Shown: positions 23,289 to 36,370 of the stretch, piece by piece | Layout: every line of letters starts with the position of its first letter | How positions within the stretch are numbered: position 1 is the stretch's first letter | NCBI GenBank assembly: GCA_021613335.1 | Contig: JAJTWR010000231.1 | Span: 4,296,001-4,360,000, forward strand | Direction of reading: 5' to 3' | Length of the DNA: 64,000 nucleotides | Origin: Whitmania pigra | Lineage: Eukaryota > Annelida > Clitellata > Hirudinida > Haemopidae | Made by a program: the position numbers and the translations under genes | The notes under the pieces: generated by a model | Database searches by the model: none | Told to the model about the DNA's origin: nothing | Seen by the model: the letters and a program-made list of their open reading frames with translations, nothing else

Positions 23289-24261
23289 ATGAACAATTTT
23301 TGAAACTGTCAATAAAACTCTATTTATTGGATCATCTGTTTTGTCAAGGCTGTTGTGGCTGCACGTGGATATAAGCAACTGTTTCCATAGTGTTTGACAT
23401 ATTATGCATCAAACATTATGTAATGCTTGCTCTCAATTTATTTATTTGACATAGTGAATGAAAATGAATAAATGATTTTAAATTAAATTGTAAAGTGATT
23501 CATTTCAAATTTTGCTAATAAATGCTTATTTGATGTAATAATTTCTTTAAAACAACATTCACTAAAATACCCCCTGAGTTTAGCTCAAAATTACATTACT
23601 AATTTAAGTTCTTCAACTGGGAATTTGAAAACAACGTTACATTTAGTTGGATGGTTTAAACATAAAAATTTTGATTTCAAAACATCTTTGTGATTCCTAA
23701 GTTTTTCATAATTTGAAATTAATAGTTATGGTTGAGTAAAAAATGTGAAAGATTTCAATGAATTTATTCACAAATTCAAGATTCTAATGAATTGACATCT
23801 GCAATCACCTTTAACTTATTCTAATTTTGGTTCCGTTAAGCTGCATACTAAGCAAACTTATAGGTTACTTCGGTCCTTTTCATCGCACAAAATCAACAAC
23901 CTTCATTTTGAGAACAAATTTATTGGACGCTTAAATAAAACAATCAAACCTGTTACAACAGGAGATCCAAAAGGTTCATCTTGTACAATTAACTTCTTAA
24001 CAATACAAATATTAAATCGAAATTCGTAACGTTACTTACTTAATTATACATTTATTATTTAGACGCACATAACATATTAATTAACTGACAAATAAAGAAT
24101 TGAATACGTCATGATGAATCCATTGAATTCATTCAATTGAAAGCTTTTCTAGATTTTACCTTGAAGTTTTACATAAACTGGTATTAATAATATTATTAAT
24201 TAATTTTAAGACGCTTGTTAAATGCACAACAATTCCTATTAAATAAGATCAAGTCTTAATT
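23289..24261. other. 3' flank of membrane gene 3
   Basis: AT-rich DNA with a polyadenylation signal near 23311. No other supportable feature. Confidence 0.4.
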
Positions 24262-24391
24262 TTTTATTTTTTTTTATTAACGTCCGTTCATAGCTGGATT
24301 ATTAGATGATTAGGACGGTGCTCCCGCAGCGGAGTTTGAATCCGCGCTGCCATCGTGAGAGGCGCAGTCCTAACCATTAGGCCATGCGGGC
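24262..24391 (-). repeat. tRNA-derived SINE, probably tRNA-Glu headed
   Basis: On the minus strand from 24391 the sequence starts GCCCGCATGGCCTAATGGTT (A box) and contains GGATTCAAACTCC (B box) at tRNA spacing. An acceptor-like TGCGGGA pairs with the 5' end, and CTC lies at the expected anticodon place. Length and layout follow tRNA-Glu, but the stems have mismatches, and an unrelated tail (AACGGACGTTAATAAA, then A-rich) follows. The tail word recurs at about 38236-38300. I therefore call a SINE rather than a working tRNA gene. Confidence 0.65.
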
Positions 24392-26495
24392 CAAATCAAA
24401 CCTTAATCAGGATCAGGATGTAATAAATGCTACAATGGATCTAACACAGTTCGGACATTCGCATCAATGGTCTTTTTATGCATCGCCAAAAGGCCCAGAA
24501 AACATGTAACATGTAAATTCTATTACGTAACAGATAATGTAAAATATTATACGTAATATGTTATACGTAATAAAAATTGCGCATTTCCGTAACCTCAACC
24601 TAACATAATCACTTCAAAGCTGGATTGAAGTTTGGGAAGAAGTCCTCTTAGAGTCTCACGGCATGAAGAGGTAAAAGAATTTGAAGAGGTTACAATTGGA
24701 ACGTTTAAAAGAATTTGAAAAGGTAACAATTGGAACGTTTAGAAGCTGGTTACGGGTCCTTTTTTCTTTTCTCCCTCAACTTTTAGTTGCCTTTGATGTT
24801 CTAATATAATATTTTAATATTCTAACTTAGCATGTGGCTATCGTCATCAGCATAACAACCTGCTACAACGCCATTCCAAAAGATTTTGTGCCAGATGACA
24901 AATAAATTTAATGCGTATTTATTTTCAAAAAAATCCAAGTTTGTGATTTGAATGAAAATTGAAAATTAACTTATAACAAATCCCGCATTCAGTTTCATCG
25001 TTCAAATCTTTCTAACCTTCATCGTTGGGGGTCTGAAGTTGATTTAACGTTGCAGCAAAGTCGATAAATGAATGGCAATGTTAAAGAATGATTGCAGGAA
25101 TCTCAAATGTTGCTCAATAAAGTCACTCCGACTTCATATTCCAATCGAAAAGCAACCGAAACACCTAGTAGTGAATTAATTAGCTCCGACATAATTTCTA
25201 ATTGGGTGCAATGCAATTTCTTTTCGGTTATTTATGATACGTTGATAATTGAATCTTTCACGAGTTTAACAGCATTACACTTATGACAATTAAAACTATT
25301 TCACGATTGCGTTGGAAAAAGTAACTAATTCAAAAGGTTGAATCCGATCAATTGAAGCTTGATAGTTATGAAATTAAAGATAAAACTAACTCGATTTAAA
25401 ATAATAATGTAATTTATTAACCGTGCTATTAATAACAATTCTTCGACACATGTTTGAATAGAAATCTCAGTTCTTTTTAGGCCAAGCATTTGATTTCAGT
25501 GTTTCATTTATTACAGGTATTACAGTTTATTTGTCATCATATTATATGTACGTATTCAGGATTCTTACATTATTTCATTTAAATATCATTATAATCATTT
25601 AGCCTTAATTATCACAATATAAAAAAAAATTGGCCGCAAGCAAATTTAGAGACATTGAAAACTTAATTGCGTAATTAATTAAAAATAACTCTTAGAGTTG
25701 TAAAGAAATTTGGTAATTGTGTAATTTATTTGAATTATGCGAGTAAACAATGCATATTCAGTCTCAGTCATTTCTGAACGAAGAATTGCTTTGAGACACG
25801 TAAAGGTGGGTCTTTGAAGTCACAATGGATCTCGTTATTTCGAGCTCTTGTTTACCAAAGCAGCCGCGATAACAAGGTTACCAAGAGATTAAATATTGCC
25901 TCATTGATATGAGCTCAGAATGGCTTCTTTTGCACATACATTCCAACTCGACAAAAACAAAATGTCACCTAACCTACGTTTGGATTACTAACAACACTTC
26001 TGCAAATGTTAACAGACGCATCGAAAAAGTTAATAAATTATTTAACTATTTGTTGACTGTTGCTGACTCAAAGTTGCTCAATGTTGCCATGGTACTGTTA
26101 TGGTTGAGTGAGTGGAGGAGGCTTAGTCCATAAACTGACAACTACGGAATATTTTATGTAAAATTGTTTACAACATAACAAAAGTTATTCATGTAAAAGT
26201 AAAATTAGAATAATTGTTTCTCGTTAGTTGCTGAAATTGAACCTCTGTTAATCTGAAGAGCAATGCCAAACTGTTGAGAGGCTTTAAAATTTTTCAAACA
26301 AACTTAAAACACACGTTTGGGCCTGAGAGTTACGCTGGTAGATTTACTGGTAGCTCAGAATTTGAGAGAAGTTACAACTTAGGCGCAAAAGCACATTCAA
26401 GAAAATAGTTGTTTTCAAACCACTGCAACAACGTATTACACGCTTCACTGAACTCTTTCTGTTTAGCCTCTCGGCAACAACAGCTAACTGAAGTC
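24392..26495. other. AT-rich intergenic DNA
   Basis: No gene is supportable. A short imperfect direct duplication (AGAATTTGAAGAGGTTACAA and its copy) lies at about 24675-24740. Short open frames at 25092-25286 and 25909-26133 lack any pattern. Confidence 0.4.
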
Positions 26496-26503
26496 TATTT
26501 AAT
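26496..26503 (+). promoter_or_regulatory. TATTTAAT box upstream of membrane gene 4
   Basis: TATTTAAT lies 60 bp before the ATG at 26556, so here the promoter may act without a 5'UTR intron. It resembles the TATTTAAG boxes of genes 1 and 2. Confidence 0.4.
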
Positions 26504-26555
26504 GACTTGCAACGATCTGTCCGACCAATTTTGGGTTGCTTGAGTTAATTTTAAG

Positions 26556-28278
26556 ATGCGTCTCTCAACTTTTTCTTCCACTACGTTTATCGTCGTTGGA
26601 GCATTCCTCATCTTCGGAGGATGTCTTTCCATCGCTCTCGGCATTCCGTCTGCAACTCCAGCCAATCGCAGTTATCCATTCGGTTATCTCGGTTACGGGA
26701 TTTGGGGAGGAGCTTTCGTAAGTAATGGTTTCGTTGATCCGTTACCTTCAATGCATCGATATTATTTGTTAATATAGCAACTTTTAACAATAAAACAATT
26801 AAAATATTTTAATTTCGCAGTACATCATCGTTGGCATTATCGACATAGTCGCAGGATGCAGAACGACTCCTGATCTTGTGAGGAAAATAATTCATTTTTA
26901 GAATTACTTAAAATTATAATGTGCTCTTTATTTAACATTACAAGTCTTTCAAACTTAATTTTGATTTTATTTTTAATAATTATGACACTAAGTAGATTGC
27001 TGCTGTAAGTATTTTTTGTCTGCTTTGAGTCTGGTTGTCTACGGATCGTAGAAAATAAAAAAATTTAAAAAGCAAACTTTATGAAAAAATTCACAGAAGT
27101 TTGTGTGAATTTTGGTAGACTTTGGCCTTTGAATTAAAGTATTAAAGAGTGAAGAAAGGTTTTTATGGAATCCACAAAAATTAATTAAAGTTAATTTCAT
27201 GCTGATTAAATCATTTAATTTAATCTTAAGACTTACGGTGCATCACTATTTAAACTAATCAAATGCTTTCTGCAATAAATTGTTTTTCGTTAAGACCTAT
27301 ACTTATTGTACGGCAATATGCCAAAATGTGGATCTGTATGCAAATTAATTAAAACGGAATTAAAATGGATATTACTTCCTGGAATTTGTAGCCAATCGCA
27401 AATATTATTAATGTCATTATAATAATTAGGTCATTACAAGTTTGATCATGAACATCATCTGCCTTGTTCTTGGATCCCTCCAATTGGCTCTTGGTATAAC
27501 CGCTGCAAATCAGGACTACAATGCCATGTGGTTGCGGTACTACGAAGACAGCGGTGAAAATACTGCGTTTAATGCCGAATACTCCTCTTTCGTCGAGGAC
27601 TTCTTCCCTCTGACTTTTAAGATTGCACGATCAAGACAACTCGTTCCGGTAAGTTCACGCAAGAATTAATTTGTATTGATTTGTATGTTAATTAATTGAT
27701 TTGAGTGTTTTGGTTATTTCAATATCCAAATTTATTCGTTTTCAGTACATTCACAATGGCGTTATCGCAGTCGATTCATTGCTGGCTTTCGCAGGATTTT
27801 TAGTTGCTATTGTTGCTGCCATAGCAACAGCAAGTGGATGCAGAGTTGTTTGCTGTCCAAACGTAAGTTTTAACTTCCACGAATTGAAAACCTTTGCGTA
27901 ATCAAATGATTGGCAATAATTAGTTTGTATTAATTCAACAAATTGATTCATTATGTTGGATACCTTACGTAAATGATATCTGCTTTTGATTGGTATTGCT
28001 TTGATTGTTTTAATAAATTATTGTTATTGTTTTCAGTTGATGACTGATTTAGACGCCGTCACCGTGTCTTCCCCGCGAGCCAAATCAAGTAACGCATGAT
28101 GCAAATCTTTTTCAGTGTTATTAATGTGTTATTATTTTGTTTTATAATTTTTAGAGCTTATTTTTTTTTATCTTTTTTTAAAGCATATTTAAATTTTGGA
28201 ATGTTGCAAATGTTGAAATTAATGTTTCAAGCTAACCAAATGATGCATGAAAACGCAGGCTTCCAAGTGCCCCATTAA
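26556..28278 (+). CDS. Four-pass membrane protein 4, CD20/MS4A-like
   Basis: Exons are 26556-26717, 26821-26877, 27430-27648, 27746-27862, 28037-28088 and 28232-28278; the protein is 217 aa. Exon sizes 162, 57, 117 and 47 equal those of gene 3. TM1 is almost unchanged (FIVVGAFLIFGGCLSIALGI), while the loop differs completely (RYYEDSGENTAFNAEYSS). The sixth exon is a call by homology: using the donor TCAA/GTAACG it restores a 15-residue tail with MMHENAGF, aligned with VTHENNAF of gene 3. If that donor is not used, the protein ends at TGA 28097-28099 after KSSNA. Introns are unlike those of genes 1-3, so this is an older duplicate. Confidence 0.8.
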
Positions 28279-28399
28279 AGAAACGGACATCGTTATTCAT
28301 CTCGTCTTCAATTTCTTTCTTGATTTGTTTTCACAATCATTGTATTTTCAATTGTTACAGTTAACGTTTATTGTTGTATTTAATAAATATTCCTTTAAT

Positions 28400-28665
28400 A
28401 TTTTTAATTCAATCAACTAATATTTATTGTTGTATTCGATATTTTTAATTCAATCAACTAATATTTCTTGTTGTATTCAATAAATATTTTTTTAATATTT
28501 TTAATTCAATCAACTAATATTTCTTGTTGTATTCAATAATTATTTTTTTAATATTTTTAATTCAATCAACTAATATTTCTTGTTGTATTCAATAATTATT
28601 TCTTTAATAATTTTAATTCAATCAGCTAATATTTATTGTTGTATTCAAATAAGTAAATAAAAATA
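28400..28665 (+). repeat. About 57-bp tandem repeat downstream of membrane gene 4
   Basis: Five imperfect copies each begin near TTCAATCAACTAATATTT (about 28407, 28448, 28505, 28561 and 28616), followed by TTGTTGTATTCAATAA. The first copy is shortened by about 16 bp. Several copies contain AATAAATATT words that could serve as polyadenylation signals. Confidence 0.75.
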
Positions 28666-31131
28666 AATAGATTAAAATATGCAATGCTTTTACTTCCTTT
28701 AATGCTGAGCATAATTTGTTAAGCTCGTGTTATGACTTTTGAACATGTTTTGAATATTTTATATTTTTAAACAACTTGTTTCTGGTGCATGTCCTGCTTG
28801 AAAATAACGCGCATAATTAACCCGCAGTTGAAGAGATTGAAATCCATTTGAAAGCGATTGATTTGTTTTAAACGGTGGATCCTTTCAAAGGAATTACAAA
28901 TTCAAAGAGGACATTGCCTGTTGCTTTTGCCTTTAAAAGGTTTCAATAAAATTTTACAAAATAATGACTCTGTTGTCTGCAGATTCGTATGTGAGGATTG
29001 TTAAATTGTGAATTTATTATTTTCCACATATTTCAAAACAAATGTTTTTTTTTTAATTTTTTATTAATGAGATAAAATTTGTAATTAAAAGGAAATGATT
29101 AATTAAAAATGGATTCAGCAATTGACAAGCACATCCTGCAAATAAAATATTGTTTTGTTTTTCTCATTTGAATAAGAAGCCTTCATTAACTAAATAAGTT
29201 TAAAAATGATTTAAGTAATTTTTAAATAAAGTTATTATTTAGTGCTTTAAATCATTGGTGCAACATTGTACGTTATGTTTGGAATGTTAAAAATGTCAAA
29301 AGAATATCACTTTATTTATTTGTAAAACGAACAATGTAATATATTCAACATTCTTATAGCGAGGCCTCACTACATAAACCTACGCATGAATAAAAATAAC
29401 GATTTAAACAAATCACAAACGATCGACAATTCATTCGTAGTTTCCTTAAATTAAATTCAGCAATAAACGTTTGCATACAATTCCGAACATGTTGTTATTG
29501 TCGGTTGAAATTGAATGAACATTTTGATTAAATGATTTTAAATGGTCCACAAAATGCTTTCATTTGATAGTCAAAACCTTCCCTTCTTTCAATTCAAAGA
29601 GCCTACTGCACTTACGTTGTTAGATCCTGCTGGGTTGCTACTTAGAGTACTCACAACAAGTACCTCATTAACAATAATATTAATAATAATCATTAATATT
29701 ATTATGTCATATATTAATAATAATCATTAATATTATTGTTCGAAGGAAATAAGGGATACAATACGTACCTATAAACGTCGGATGGTGTTTCTGGCTGGTG
29801 TAATAAAGACTTGATTTATATATACAATAAATTGATTTATTGGTCGATTTACACATTTAGTTTGAATAATTGTCCTTAAACGAGACGAGAACTAAGAACT
29901 GAAACTAGTTCGATCCAAAATGCCCGCAATAATTCTGTGTCAATGCACTTGTACATTTCTGGAACTCATTGCTTGACTCCATCCGACTTAATCATCTCAG
30001 ATCAATTAAATTGACTTTCTAGATTTTCAGGTCTCAATAACAGAAAGTAAAAATTAAAGTGAATAATTATAAAATAATTGTTTCAGAGATTCGAATACAT
30101 TAAACGGATATTAAATGTCATCATACTTTCGAAGCAATGACGTCAGTGACCATAAAATATCTTTAGGGGTTTATTTAAATTTATTTAAATGTCAAGTCTT
30201 TTACAAGTGTTTGTGTTTGTTCACATAGTCAAGAGGATGACTAATAAGCTATGCAATTTAAGGATTAACCTTAATCAGGTTTAAATGATTCAAATTAACA
30301 TTTTAATAACAATAATAATAAAAATTTAATTAATATTAACTATATTAATTCTAATATATTAATAACATTAATTAAAATAAATTGTAATATATGTATAAAT
30401 TCTGTTATATTATAAATATATTTATTATAATAAACATAATGCAGATTTCGAAGGTGAATATTGAAACTGATGAACAAATAACAAGAAATATTTGTTTTTA
30501 TTATTCTCAATAACAAATAATCTCATAATTGCTATTGTGAATTTTAATTAATTATTAGTAAAAATAAAATAATTTCTTTTGTGAAGTTGAAATAATTGAA
30601 GTTTAAGATGAACATTCTCGAGTTTATCAAGGAAACATGGTCAACTCATCATTTGTCAACTCAGGTGGCAAATGTTTGTCAAGTGCAAGGAAAGTTTTGT
30701 GGAGTCAGAAATTCTTCAGCCCACTTGTTGAACTCGTTCGCATTTATTTCAATTTCCCAACAAAACATGTTTAAAATCGTCATAAAATATTTTCCTCCAC
30801 TCGGATGTTGCTGGTTGATATTGGTTGATGTTGATTGATATTGGTTGATGTTGATTGTTTTTTGAAGTTTTTGTGCTTCCTAATGCTTATCGAATCGATT
30901 TAATTTTTATTCAGACCCGGAGAATTTATTTCTCATAAATTATGAAATATTGTCAACGATTGTCTGGCACTTGCTATTTATTTAATTATTTGAAACCATT
31001 TAATAATTCATTTTTAATTCTTAAAAGTTCTAAAGTCACGAAATGCTAATTGAATATTCAGTTAAACATTCCGCGCCCACTCGTCAAACTCCTCCGAGAA
31101 GTGACGTGGGATTTCAAGTTCTACTTGGAGC
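28666..31131. other. AT-rich intergenic DNA
   Basis: No coding exon found. A near-palindromic AT block with a duplicated AATAATCATTAATATTATT lies at about 29680-29737. A duplicated word TATTGGTTGATGTTGATTG lies at about 30818-30857. Confidence 0.4.
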
Positions 31132-31138
31132 TATAAAA
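31132..31138 (+). promoter_or_regulatory. TATA box of membrane gene 5
   Basis: TATAAAA (within GAGCTATAAAAAGCC) lies 63 bp upstream of the ATG, leaving about 30 nt of 5'UTR if transcription starts about 30 bp downstream. A GTGACGTGG word lies at 31101-31109. It is the clearest canonical TATA box of the cluster. Confidence 0.65.
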
Positions 31139-31194
31139 AGCCACTTGTCACGCACAGACCATCTTCATTTCGCTCGCATTTCTTCCGTGATAAC

Positions 31195-34100
31195 ATGGCA
31201 GACGACTACGTGACGAGAGTCATATCAGTGGAGTTGATACGATCTCTCGGACATTACGAGGGAAAAGGCGCCTTGATCATCGGAGTGGTCCAAGTTCTTC
31301 TCGGTGTTTGGTCTCTTGCTCTCGGAATTGCACATTGCCTCACGCAAACCATCTTGTTTGGAGATGTTGGGTACGGAATCTGGGGAGGAGTTGTGGTGAG
31401 AAGTTATTATTCATTCTTAATAAAGGTAGTCTTGGATAAGCAAAGAACTTTATTTTGCTAGTTTAACGTAATATTTTAAATTCCCATGTAAAAACTTCAC
31501 GTTATATTTGAATTAAGACATATTATACAATTATACATATTAAGACATAATAGACATTTTAAATGACTTTTGAGATTCAAGCATTTTTGAAATGTATTCA
31601 GTAGTCGAATATCAAAATCATTGGAATACTAAGCAGGTGAACTAATATATTGAATTAAATTCTATACGTCTACTTGTTTGCTCTTGTCTATTGTTACTGA
31701 GGCAATCCAGGTTGCTATGCAGCACCTGTTACGTTGCTAAGGACGCATCACAAGTTTACTGCCACGAAAAATCAAAACAAAATTATAATAACAGCGGTTT
31801 TCACAGAAAATAAATGTTTCGAGACATTGTGTCTCAAGTGAAGCAATACTTGGAGAGATATGTTTAAGATGAGCTTATCACTTGCCGTAATAATTATTCT
31901 TATAAGTTGCTTATTAATTTATTTTAATACTTTTTATATTATTTTTAAGAAAAGACATAGGATTTGATCATTTATTAATATTATTTACTTATAATTAACG
32001 ATTTTTTTTAAATAAATGAGATGAAACTATTAATTACTTTTAAAATATTACTATTAATATAATGCAAATAAAATATTATTGAGAATCTTCAAACAAGAAG
32101 AGGTTGTGTTCATAATTGGGAATAAAAATGGATAAAGAATCAAGACCAGGACGAGTTTTGGTTAAATTTTAAATAGAGACTTCAAAGAATCTCATTCTGA
32201 AAAGCAATGATGATTCAAACGAATCATTATCAGTCAAGTTCGCAAAGGAAATCCTCCTGATTAATCAAGAAATTGTTTACAAAAAGTAAAAGAGATCACT
32301 TGATAGGCTGGAGCGAACATGCGAACAATAAAAATGAGGGTGAAGAAGACCAGTCCTTGCACTTGTCCACTCTGTTCATCAAGAGCAATGTGAAATTTAT
32401 CTTCACTCCGATGAACGATAATGAGACAGAATTTTTAAGGAGCAATTACGATGTTGAAATGTTGTCGCTAAACATTAACACCATAGTCCCATGGTGATCC
32501 CGAGCCATGTTTGTGAACTCTAAACAATTTAAGTTGATGTTCGTTTACTTGGACATGTTGCTTTTCCATGGCTTGGAAATATATTAATATATTAATAATA
32601 GCTATAATAAATAATTTGTAATGCGACATTGTATCAGAAGCGCCAAATAGCGTCATACATTTAAACAACAATAAAGTATAAACATAAGAAACATTGAAAG
32701 TTGAATTTTAATAATTTGATTTTCTTTTAATGATCTGCAAATGTCTAACACTCGTCAGATGGCTGTAAAATTAATGAATAACAAGCCTCACACTGACGTG
32801 AACATATTTTTAACTATTTAATATTTTTCTTTATTACATGTTATTAGATTAAAGTATTAGTATTAATTGTGTGAAAGATAATAATTTCATAACTTGGTAT
32901 TGACAACTTGACTACATAAAATATTTAATGGCTTTGACTCAAAAATAGTGCAATATAATAATAATAAAAAAATTTATTTCATTTGTTTGTCAATTCTTTA
33001 ATGATATGAAATATCAGGAAATAATTTGTAATTAGACATTTTTCATAAAATGCTAGATGTACAAAATATCACGTTATTGTCCACAATTGAATAACGTCAA
33101 GATAAATTATTATCCAGTATATCATAGCCGGCATTTGTGGCATTTTGTCAAAGAAGAAAAGTATGAATTTGGTTAGTAACAATTTTATGACGATCACTTC
33201 TTTTACACTCAAACTCGTAGTCTTCACTGAAACGAATGTCAATATAATCTGTTCGAATGCCGAAAGTCCAAAAGAATTACGTTGCAAATATTTAAATAAA
33301 CTGTTATTTAAGGAAACAAAATAATTTAGTTAATGAAAGGTTTTAATAATTAATGTTACGTCATTATGGATGTCTGAAACCTTCCTAAACTTACAAATGG
33401 AGCTGTGTTATGATCAATAGATTAGTAATTTATGAAATAAATAAAATGTAATAGATGTATAGATGTTTAGTCGTACATAGTTGTTAAAATCAGTTACCTC
33501 CTCGCAATAAAAAATTAAAGAAATTCAAAAAATATCAGGCGGTCTACTGATATGGGTAGGGATAAAGTTGCCCATGTTTCCGGTGCTGAACCAGTTCGTT
33601 GGGCACATTATGAAGTCAGAAGCAAATCATGAATAGCATTTCATTTCAAACATCTTTGCACGAATTACATTCCATAATTTCCATAAAATTGGTGTTTTTA
33701 TGCAAATGCTCTCATAATATTAACTCAGCAGAAATTTGAAAAAGTTTAAAGATTTAAGTTTTAAAAACTTACACAAGCTCAGATTGATTATTTGACAATT
33801 GAAAAAACAAGCCTTGAAGCAAAACAAATTCTAATTCTCCATGATTTTTCAAATAATTTGATAAATAATTCTACTTTAGACAATCCAATTAATTGTTGAG
33901 AATTCATCTATTTTCCATTGTCCACAGATCGTGGCACACATGGTGATGTCAATAATTGCAGCAGTTTTGGCTTCACTTCAATTCTGCCTTGGTGTGTCTG
34001 CTGCTTATTTCGACCACAAACACATCTTGGAGGGACTGGTAAGTAACATCACCATCCTCATGATCTTAATAACAAGTTATTACTATTACATATATTTTAG

Positions 34101-34815
34101 TAATCGTTGTCGGTGTTACAAAAAAAATACATTTATAATTTAAAAATAACAATATTAAACTCAAGTTATTATTAACAACTCAACTAAGATTGTATTGAGC
34201 AGTACATTGGATGTCCTCATCGATTTGTTTGAGCATAACCAAAATAACCAAACTACCATAGATGGCTTGCATCTTGTAGTCCGTTTGAATGCCTGAAGTT
34301 AATCGAGCGAGTTATTTATTTTAAAATTTGTTAAAGTAGTTTATCAATTATATTATTTATTATTTATAATTATTTATTATTTATTTTAAAATCTGTTAAA
34401 ATATTTCATTAATTAGTTATTTGTTTCATATTATCATCATCGAGAAAATGATCAATTTACGAAACATTTTTGAATGAAGCCTGAGGGACCTTACAGTGGA
34501 ACAGTGGTCGTCGATTGTTTGTTGGCGGTGGTAGGCATCTCTGAAGCCATTTTGGCCACCGCGGCAGCTGCCCTTGGCTGCAAGGTCACGTGCTGCAACA
34601 ACAAGTTCCTAGCAGCCCAACAAGTATGGTCGTTGATTGCGTGTGGATGATTATATAAGTGATCATTGTTACCAATATTAATTTCAAGTTAATATTAACA
34701 ACTCAACTAACAAGACTTTGTTATTTTTACTTTTAAGGAGCTTGACAACCCACAAGTGAGAACTTACCATGTCAACGAGTCATACAAGTACGTCGTCAAC
34801 CCGGAAAGATTATGA
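31195..34815 (+). CDS. Four-pass membrane protein 5, diverged CD20/MS4A-like
   Basis: Exons are 31195-31395, 33118-33171, 33928-34038, 34480-34623 and 34738-34815, all phase 0; the protein is 195 aa. It has a longer N terminus (MADDYVTRVISVELIRSLGH) and TM1 IIGVVQVLLGVWSLALGI. TM2 is split as in the paralogs by the exon 1/2 junction (GYGIWGGVV, then YIIAGICGIL). TM3 is in exon 3 and TM4 in exon 4 (VVVDCLLAVVGISEAILATA), followed by a CC pair (VTCCNN). The TM3-TM4 loop is much shorter than in genes 1-4. The Q-x-LLG-x3-LALGI and WGG features are the best family match to MS4A in the cluster. Exon 2, at 1.7 kb from exon 1, was found by homology. A polyadenylation signal AATAAAG lies at about 34924. 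Confidence 0.75.
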
Positions 34816-36370
34816 TGATGATCAATTTTAACTCTTCCAAATTGTTGTCAGTTGATAAGTTGTAATGTCTCTTTTCTAACCATTCACCTTTTTAAAACAT
34901 TTCTGTGTCTAAAATATTTTCGCAATAAAGAAATTATTGGGGATTGCACTTTCAATGCCTTATTAAATGAATTACAGTAGAGCTTCGATGAACCTAATTT
35001 GTTAAGAACGGACGGTTAGATAATTGGATATAACACATATTAACGTGTTATTATAAAAATATTACTATTATTATTAACAAATTATTAAAAAAGTGGAAAC
35101 ATGTTTTGTAATATGGAGCAAGAAACGCGAAGCAAATGAGTAATAAATACGATAACATTTGTAGCACGTTTAGAAACATTGTCGTTATTATCCCGAATCA
35201 AAAAGACATTCCAGGTGCACTAATATTTGATAAATGCAGTAGTTACATTACATTTTCCTTCCTTGATCTACTGAAGGAAATGTTGACCGAGGCAGTTAAC
35301 GAAAAGTCTTGTTCTCCGCGTTAAGGAAGGTAGGACCCAGTTTCGTAAAACATCGGGGTATTTGAAGAGAAATAACATTCTTTACTGCCTTTCCTTCATG
35401 AGGAGAATGTGCAGAATCATTAATTTATTTATTATTCATTGATTTATTTTGATCCTATCTTTTTGGTCATGTTATGACTTTTTATCACGGGTTTTCTACA
35501 ATTTTAGGCAATTTTTAGTTGGTTCTGTTTATTCGATAGAGTAGTTTATTGGTCAATTAAGAGCGAGTTGATTTATAGGCACATGTTCGTTGATCTGAAA
35601 GAACGATTTCGTACATTGTAATACATTCCTTGTGTTTAGATTTTACAACTTTGATCATTTGAAAACCAGCTTCAAGTTTTAAACAACTTTATTGCATTAT
35701 TTTTGTTTCGATAGAGAAATCCTGGAATTGTTTGAAGCTTATTAAAAGGTTTGTTTGTCTTACTCTGAATTTCACATAAATCGACATTGGCATTTAATTA
35801 AGTCTGGTTTGGATAATTTTTTAACTTACGGATGGTTTTTATACATACAAATTTTGGACGACTCGAAGGTTCGTATGATTGGCGTCCAGAATCGACGTTC
35901 AATTGCTTAGCGATGTAATTATTTAATAAGAGCGACATAATAACGTAATTGGTTAAAATGATAATCATTTGCAAATATTTGTAATCATTAGGGATAATTA
36001 TTTAGATGACAACAGTATTCATCAGTTGCGCATTTATTTTTAAACTGCGAGATTCTAGTGTGCCACGCCCATGCAAAGACTTCAGTGATGACAACGTTTT
36101 GGGCGTTTTCTTCTCAGCTGAGGATAACTCTCTCTTCGTCAACATCTCTCCTCCTTATCTTCCTTGTTAATGGATATTTTATTCAGGATTCTCAATCCTT
36201 CAACAACTTGTGAAGCATTTTTTCTTTATTCCTTCTTTCATGTACCCGAACGTTCTCTCTATCTTCGGTCGTCATTAAGAATATCAGCGTCTGCAAAATC
36301 GATTTAGAGGATTTACTTTTCCTAGTAAATGACTTGAAATCTAATCGACTGATTAATTTATATTTATTTT
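34816..36370. other. AT-rich intergenic DNA
   Basis: It contains the polyadenylation signal of membrane gene 5 near 34924. No other supportable feature. Confidence 0.4.

Noticed and set aside
24310..24391. Functional tRNA-Glu gene
   Set aside because: The anticodon and acceptor stems have mismatches and the segment continues into a tail shared with another copy, so a SINE is the simpler reading.
28400..28665. CRISPR-like repeat array
   Set aside because: Adjacent copies of a 57-bp AT-rich unit with no unique spacers; an ordinary minisatellite.
32273..32497. 74-codon open frame in intron 1 of membrane gene 5
   Set aside because: It lies inside an intron, matches no family and has no support beyond being open.
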